NCBI GenBank assembly: GCA_003661185.1
Contig: QMVQ01000010.1
Location: 1 to 16,922, forward strand
DNA length: 16,922 nucleotides
DNA from: Candidatus Alkanophagales archaeon
GTDB lineage: Archaea > Halobacteriota > Syntropharchaeia > Alkanophagales > B39-G2
Direction: 5' to 3'
The stretch's first letter is position 1. The number at the start of each line of letters is the position of its first letter. The notes beneath the pieces are model-generated. The model was not told the DNA's origin, made no database searches, and saw nothing but the letters and a program-made list of their open reading frames with translations. Below are positions 13,122-16,922 of the stretch, piece by piece. The position numbers and the translations under genes were made by a program.

Positions 13122-14288
13122 ATGGGCGAAGAGAAGGTTTCTGTGGAGTTGGATTTGGTGGAGACGAAGTTTATTCTCACTCAGAAATACGGGGAGGAGG
13201 CACGAAGGAAGTTAATTTATGACTACAAGAAGTGCGTCGGCTGCGGTCTTTGCGTTGAGCTTTGTCCCGCAAACGCTTTAGAGCTGGGACCGGTGCCGGA
13301 AATCGTGGCGGGCTTCGATGCGCCGCCCGTGATGATAGAGCACGATAAATGCGTGTTTTGCGGTGCGTGTGCGGCGTTTTGCATCTTTAGAGCTTTTGAA
13401 ATGTTTATTTTGGTCTCAGAGGACGGTGAAATTAAAGAAAAGAACATACGCTCGCTGAACGAGTTTCCGAGCGTGAGCGTGAAGCCTGAGGTCAACGAGC
13501 GGTGCGTGCCGTGCGCGCTCTGCAAGAACGTGTGTCCGAGGGAGGCTATAAAGCTAAAAATAGTCAGAAGGAGTGACATTTTGCCGTTTTGGCTGGAGCG
13601 GGGGCTTGTTTTAGAGGCGGCAGGGACTTGGGAGAAAAACAAACTGAGGATAGATAAGGAGCGATGCAACCTTTGCGGCGTGTGTGCGGAGTTTTGTGAC
13701 GCCTTCTTGATGTTCAAGAGGGAAGTAACCGCAGAGGAGCCTATGCCCTTCGACGACGTGTTTTTCGATGAAGAAGCGTGCGACTTTTGCGGTCTCTGCG
13801 AGTATATATGTCCCGAGGGGGCAATCTCGGTTAAGTCGCCGCTTAGGGTGCCTGGAGAGAGGTTAAAGGAATTAATGGAAGTTTTTGGTGGCGGCATCGA
13901 GATTGACGAGGAGCTGTGCATCGGCTGCGGTTGGTGCGCCTTCATCTGCCCTTACGACGCTATTTCGGTATGGAAGCCATTTTTCGGCAAGGTATGGATT
14001 GTGGAGGAGAAATACGGGGAATGCGACCCGCAGGGTTGCCGAGCGTGCGTGAACGTGTGCCCGGCGAGGGCGTGGTTCGTGCCGAAGGACCCGAACAAGG
14101 GAAAAATAGCGGTGGCTGAGGAGTTCTGCATGTATTGCGGCGCCTGCGAGCACGCGTGCCGCGTCGGCGTGATTAAGGTCGAAAAATCCATACCGAAAGT
14201 GGAAAGCTGGCTCGAAAGCGTAGCTGCGAGGAAGCGAACAGGCTTCCTGCACGAGTTCCTCTCTGGGCTGAGGGAAGAATACGTGTGA
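13122..14288 (+). CDS. Polyferredoxin with eight [4Fe-4S] motifs, FwdF/FmdF-like
   Basis: This electron-carrier protein of 388 residues probably conducts electrons along a chain of [4Fe-4S] clusters. I count eight cysteine sets. Six read CX2CX2CX3C with Pro or a similar residue after the last cysteine: C38-C48, C77-C87, C128-C138, C220-C230, C266-C276 and C336-C346. C182-C192 has the same spacing but Asp follows the last cysteine. C301, C306, C309 and C313 form CX4CX2CX3C. Eight clusters in about 350-390 residues match FwdF/FmdF, the polyferredoxin of formylmethanofuran dehydrogenase. The segment CPARAWFVPKDP after set seven also fits my memory of that family. No other fwd or hydrogenase genes are adjacent, so its partner is unknown; a polyferredoxin of another complex is possible. 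It has its own promoter. Confidence 0.82.
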   Translation: MGEEKVSVELDLVETKFILTQKYGEEARRKLIYDYKKCVGCGLCVELCPANALELGPVPEIVAGFDAPPVMIEHDKCVFCGACAAFCIFRAFEMFILVSEDGEIKEKNIRSLNEFPSVSVKPEVNERCVPCALCKNVCPREAIKLKIVRRSDILPFWLERGLVLEAAGTWEKNKLRIDKERCNLCGVCAEFCDAFLMFKREVTAEEPMPFDDVFFDEEACDFCGLCEYICPEGAISVKSPLRVPGERLKELMEVFGGGIEIDEELCIGCGWCAFICPYDAISVWKPFFGKVWIVEEKYGECDPQGCRACVNVCPARAWFVPKDPNKGKIAVAEEFCMYCGACEHACRVGVIKVEKSIPKVESWLESVAARKRTGFLHEFLSGLREEYV

Positions 14289-14328
14289 GAGTTGCGGCGT
14301 CAGCAGCGAGAGCGGTTGAGGGGCGCAG

Positions 14329-16422
14329 ATGAAAGCGGTGAAGCAGGAAATACTGAGGAAGTTAGGAATAGATGCGGCTGCTGAGGAGAGCTTTCAGATT
14401 CTCGTAGCAGGCTTAAAGACTATATTGGAGTGCAGCGGCGAGCAGTTGGAGGCGTTAGCGGCGTGGGACGCGCCGGTGCTGCCGGCGCTGAGCAGGTTGA
14501 GTTCTGACGAGCTTGAATTCCTCGAAGCGGAGCTGCAAAAGGCGAGCGCTCCCATCGAAGAGTGTCAAGTCAGGGTGCAGAAGTTGATCCCACAGGCGGA
14601 GAGAAAGAGGTTTGCAGCTTATTATACTGCACGGCAGGGCGTCCGCTTCATGGCGTCGGTCGCCCAAGAGTATTTAGAGCGCTCTGAGAGGCGGGAGGTC
14701 GTCCTTGTAGACCCTTTTCTCGGCTCCGGGCGCACTTTAACGGCTGCGGTCGAAAATATAGGAGCTGAGAGGGTGTTAAGGGTTTGGGGGGTTGAGCCGC
14801 TGCCGCTGCCGGCGTTGGTGGCGTATGCCTCGCTGTTGAAAGCGGCTGGCGGGAGACGGGACGTTGTCACCGTGCTGGTTGGGGATGCGTTCGAGGAGGT
14901 GCCGTTTGCCGGGCTGCCTAAAGCCGACGTCATACTCACGAACCCGCCGTTCACCAGATGGAAATATTTGGAAAAAAGCTACCGTAATTATTTGCTCAAG
15001 GTCGTAAACGGGCTGGGATATGGGAAATATATAACTAGGAAGGAGAGCAGCCTCCAGACCCTTTCCATGTTTCTTTCCGACTACGTTTTGAAAGAAGGGG
15101 GCTTAGTTGCATCCGTCCTCCCAGCCTCCACGTTTTACACGATATACGGCGAGGGGTACAAGTCTCTCCTGAGGAAGAAGTACAGGCTGCTTGCGGTCGT
15201 GGGAAGCACGGCAAGACCGTCGTTTTCGGAGGACAGCGGGTTTAAAGAAATCATCACAGTGGCTATCAAGGACGGGAATGAGGGCGAGCTGACGGCTTTC
15301 ATCGAGCTGGATGCGGAGGACGACGTCGAGCGGGCTGCCGAAATTGCGATGCGGACCGCTGGGGTCGCAGCGGGTGTAAAAGGCGGAGCACGCCTCAAAA
15401 CGAACTTTTTCGACGTTCGAAGCCTGCCTCGATTTCTTGACATCAATTGGCTGGCGCTCTTTGGGGAGGACGAGTTGAGGGACATCGTAACCAGTGTATT
15501 CAAGCAGGGACTGAAGAGGGGCACGTTGGGCTATTGGAGCGACGTGCTGGGGAGGAGCAGCATCGTCAGAGGGGTGGAAATGTATGGGCCCGAGTTCTTC
15601 TTCATTCCGAATAAGTACTGGAGTGTCGTCGAAGAGGAAAACGGATTTGTGGTAATACGAGGCGGGGACGGGGAGGAATTGAGCATAGGGAAAGAGTTCT
15701 TGGTGAGGACGCTCCGCAAGCCGAGCCTTTACGGTCGCAGGATCGGAGCGGCTGTCGATAGCTACATGCTTTCGGTGCCTCCGGTCGGGCTTGACGAGCT
15801 GCCGGGCGACCTGCGGGAGTATATAAAGTGGGGGGTCGGCTCCGGCACGGCAAAGCCTGCGGTGAACGCATACGGTGAATACTGGTATAGTCACGTGCGC
15901 AGGCAGATGACGACGAAAAAGCCGTTCGGACAGGTTTTTATGCCGGACAAGGTGGACTTGCTGTTCAGGAACAGGGGCGTGTTTGCGAATTACGCAGAGA
16001 GGGAAGTAGCAGCCTCCAAGAACTTTTATATGGTCAGAGGGGTGAGCGGAAGGATTGCCAAGTTCCTCGTCGCCTGGTTCAACAGCACTATCTTCATTTC
16101 GGTATTGGCGCTACTAGGCAGAAGGATCTCGGAGACGTGGACTAGGTTCTTAGAAAATGACTATCTTGAGCTGCCGGCAGTCGACGTGCGTGCGATGAGC
16201 GACGAGGATTTGCTGAAGGTCGTTAAAAAGGTTGATCAAATATTGTATAGAGACTTGCCGCCACTTTGGGGGCAATTGGGTAAGGAATACAGACGTGAAC
16301 TTGACGTGTCCATAGCCGAAGCCATAGGGGTCGAAGAGGCTGAACACATGGTGAGTGAGTTACACGAAATACTTAGTAATTGTTTTACAAAACTCCAGCG
16401 TGCGGACTTAAACTGCAGCTGA
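14329..16422 (+). CDS. Adenine-specific N6 DNA methyltransferase, Eco57I/type IIG-like, no nuclease domain visible
   Basis: This 697-residue protein should transfer a methyl group from SAM to adenine N6 in DNA. A helical N-terminus (about 1-94) is followed by the region X-like FAAYYTARQGVRFM (95-108). Motif I is DPFLGSG at 128-134, the acidic motif II residue is E156, motif III is GDAF at 185-188 and catalytic motif IV is NPPF at 205-208. The C-terminal half (about 400-697) resembles the target-recognition part of type II/IIG enzymes. It includes YSHVRRQMTTKKPFGQVFMP and FLVAWFNSTIFISVLA, then RISETWTRFLENDYLELPAV. I see no PD-(D/E)XK motif in the N-terminal 94 residues. It is therefore an orphan methylase, or its nuclease lies elsewhere. 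GAGGGG sits 6 nt before the ATG. Confidence 0.9.
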   Translation: MKAVKQEILRKLGIDAAAEESFQILVAGLKTILECSGEQLEALAAWDAPVLPALSRLSSDELEFLEAELQKASAPIEECQVRVQKLIPQAERKRFAAYYTARQGVRFMASVAQEYLERSERREVVLVDPFLGSGRTLTAAVENIGAERVLRVWGVEPLPLPALVAYASLLKAAGGRRDVVTVLVGDAFEEVPFAGLPKADVILTNPPFTRWKYLEKSYRNYLLKVVNGLGYGKYITRKESSLQTLSMFLSDYVLKEGGLVASVLPASTFYTIYGEGYKSLLRKKYRLLAVVGSTARPSFSEDSGFKEIITVAIKDGNEGELTAFIELDAEDDVERAAEIAMRTAGVAAGVKGGARLKTNFFDVRSLPRFLDINWLALFGEDELRDIVTSVFKQGLKRGTLGYWSDVLGRSSIVRGVEMYGPEFFFIPNKYWSVVEEENGFVVIRGGDGEELSIGKEFLVRTLRKPSLYGRRIGAAVDSYMLSVPPVGLDELPGDLREYIKWGVGSGTAKPAVNAYGEYWYSHVRRQMTTKKPFGQVFMPDKVDLLFRNRGVFANYAEREVAASKNFYMVRGVSGRIAKFLVAWFNSTIFISVLALLGRRISETWTRFLENDYLELPAVDVRAMSDEDLLKVVKKVDQILYRDLPPLWGQLGKEYRRELDVSIAEAIGVEEAEHMVSELHEILSNCFTKLQRADLNCS

Positions 16423-16745
16423 TTGCCGGGGCGTCTCCGACCAGTCTTTGGTAACGTTATGTGTCTCCCGTTGCCTCCCTTTCCTCATAGTCTTTCATTT
16501 GATAGTGAAGTTTATATCAGCATCCCTAACCAAGAAGTCGATGGCATCATCCATGAACACATGCAATCCCCTCCCTATCATGTATTCACTAAAAATGCCG
16601 AAACAGACAATGAGAGCAATTACCGAGCATTATCGGAGCATATAATGGCGTTGCCCGTGAAGACACCGCAGAGGCGTTGGGGGGTGTGGGCGGTTGAGTG
16701 ATGGGGCTTATAGAATAGAATATCGCAAGCATGGTGGTATTTGGC
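16423..16745. other. No confident gene; possible decayed or very small coding material
   Basis: The plus strand is open as a 92-codon frame at 16423-16701, starting from a TTG that touches the methyltransferase stop; its opening PGRLRPVFGNVMCLPLPPFP is unconvincing. TTTATATC at 16511-16518 is a good TATA-like box. It lies 26 nt before an ATG at 16541 that opens a 34-codon frame. On the minus strand, 16495-16581 encodes a 28-residue frame (MIGRGLHVFMDDAIDFLVRD...). This frame extends upstream in phase as a hydrophobic stretch to a stop. Between 16690 and 16780 a plus frame reads YRIEYRKHGGIWLTERV, which looks protein-like but is closed at both ends. These may be remnants of broken genes. I cannot support one as functional. 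Confidence 0.35.
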
Positions 16746-16922
16746 TCACTGAGCGGGTGTTGAATCGGAGAAGTCGTTGCGGGGCGTCACGAGGCAATCC
16801 ACAAACCCCTTGAAATCCTGCGAGTTCTTTCCGGCGAGTGGGGACGCTTGCGTGATGGGGTATGAATTGCATCCGAAGACGATGAGCAAATAAAGAATCT
16901 TGCGGATTTCGCTCGTGCCGTG
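16746..16922 (-). CDS. Possible C-terminal end of a minus-strand protein entering from the right edge
   Basis: The minus strand is open from the window edge to a TGA at 16746-16748, giving 58 residues. The frame reads EIRKILYLLIVFGCNSYPIT and later KNSQDFKGFVDCLVTP, ending in DSTPAQ. The third codon positions are mostly G or C, like the confident genes here, whereas the other two minus frames give serine/arginine-rich or otherwise less plausible peptides. The family is not recognised. It would converge on the methyltransferase gene, with about 320 bp of unclear sequence between. Confidence 0.35.
   Translation of the reverse strand, partial: HGTSEIRKILYLLIVFGCNSYPITQASPLAGKNSQDFKGFVDCLVTPRNDFSDSTPAQ

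Noticed and set aside
13223..13945. 240-codon open frame on the minus strand
   Set aside because: It lies wholly inside the polyferredoxin gene. The openness follows from the repeated cysteine codons on the other strand, and the translation is Ser/His/Gln-rich without any family signal.
15103..15894. 263-codon open frame on the minus strand
   Set aside because: It is antisense to the methyltransferase, whose catalytic and recognition motifs are clear; the translation has no recognisable domain.

Overview
The window reads as a piece of an archaeal chromosome, most likely from an anaerobic, methanogen-like euryarchaeon (methanogens or the related ANME-1/Syntrophoarchaeia alkane oxidisers) that may be thermophilic. 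The evidence is the gene set: TrmY, an archaeal/eukaryotic-type methylthiotransferase, the branched-polyamine synthase BpsA, a short archaeal NifB, and an eight-cluster polyferredoxin of the FwdF type. TATA-like boxes about 25-30 nt before several start codons fit this. The lineage is inferred from gene content; there is no rRNA or other marker here to fix it.

Layout. 1-300: the N-terminus of a minus-strand coiled-coil protein with a 21-residue repeat, cut by the window edge. 297-594: non-coding, with a G10 homopolymer. 595-996: a small minus-strand protein of unknown function. 1069-3887: a plus-strand operon with a LolD/MacB-type ABC ATPase, its FtsX-like permease and a metallo-beta-lactamase-fold hydrolase. 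3950-5215: the methylthiotransferase on the minus strand, divergent from bpsA (5266-6303). 6422-8435: a cysteine-rich zinc-ribbon protein of unknown function followed by a cystathionine gamma-synthase-family PLP enzyme. 8608-9516: nifB, convergent with trmY (9521-10141, minus). 10305-13091: a GT4 glycogen-synthase-like enzyme and a GH57 alpha-amylase-like enzyme. 13122-14288: the polyferredoxin. 14329-16422: an adenine-specific DNA methyltransferase without a visible nuclease. 16423-16922: no confident gene, except a possible C-terminus of a minus-strand protein at the far edge.

How the genes fit together. Three sets look functionally linked: ATPase plus permease (an export or lipoprotein-type ABC system), GT4 plus GH57 (storage polysaccharide metabolism), and the Fe-S genes nifB and polyferredoxin (anaerobic redox or metallocluster metabolism, though not adjacent). 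The two tRNA-modification genes (methylthiotransferase, trmY) and bpsA are housekeeping. I see no tRNA, rRNA, CRISPR array, integrase or intact insertion sequence. No clearly new defence or mobile system is visible. The best leads for novelty are the cysteine-rich protein at 6422-7249, the small protein at 595-996, the nearly identical repeats at 1-123, and a recurring promoter/start architecture in which a GAGG(G) string directly abuts the start codon.
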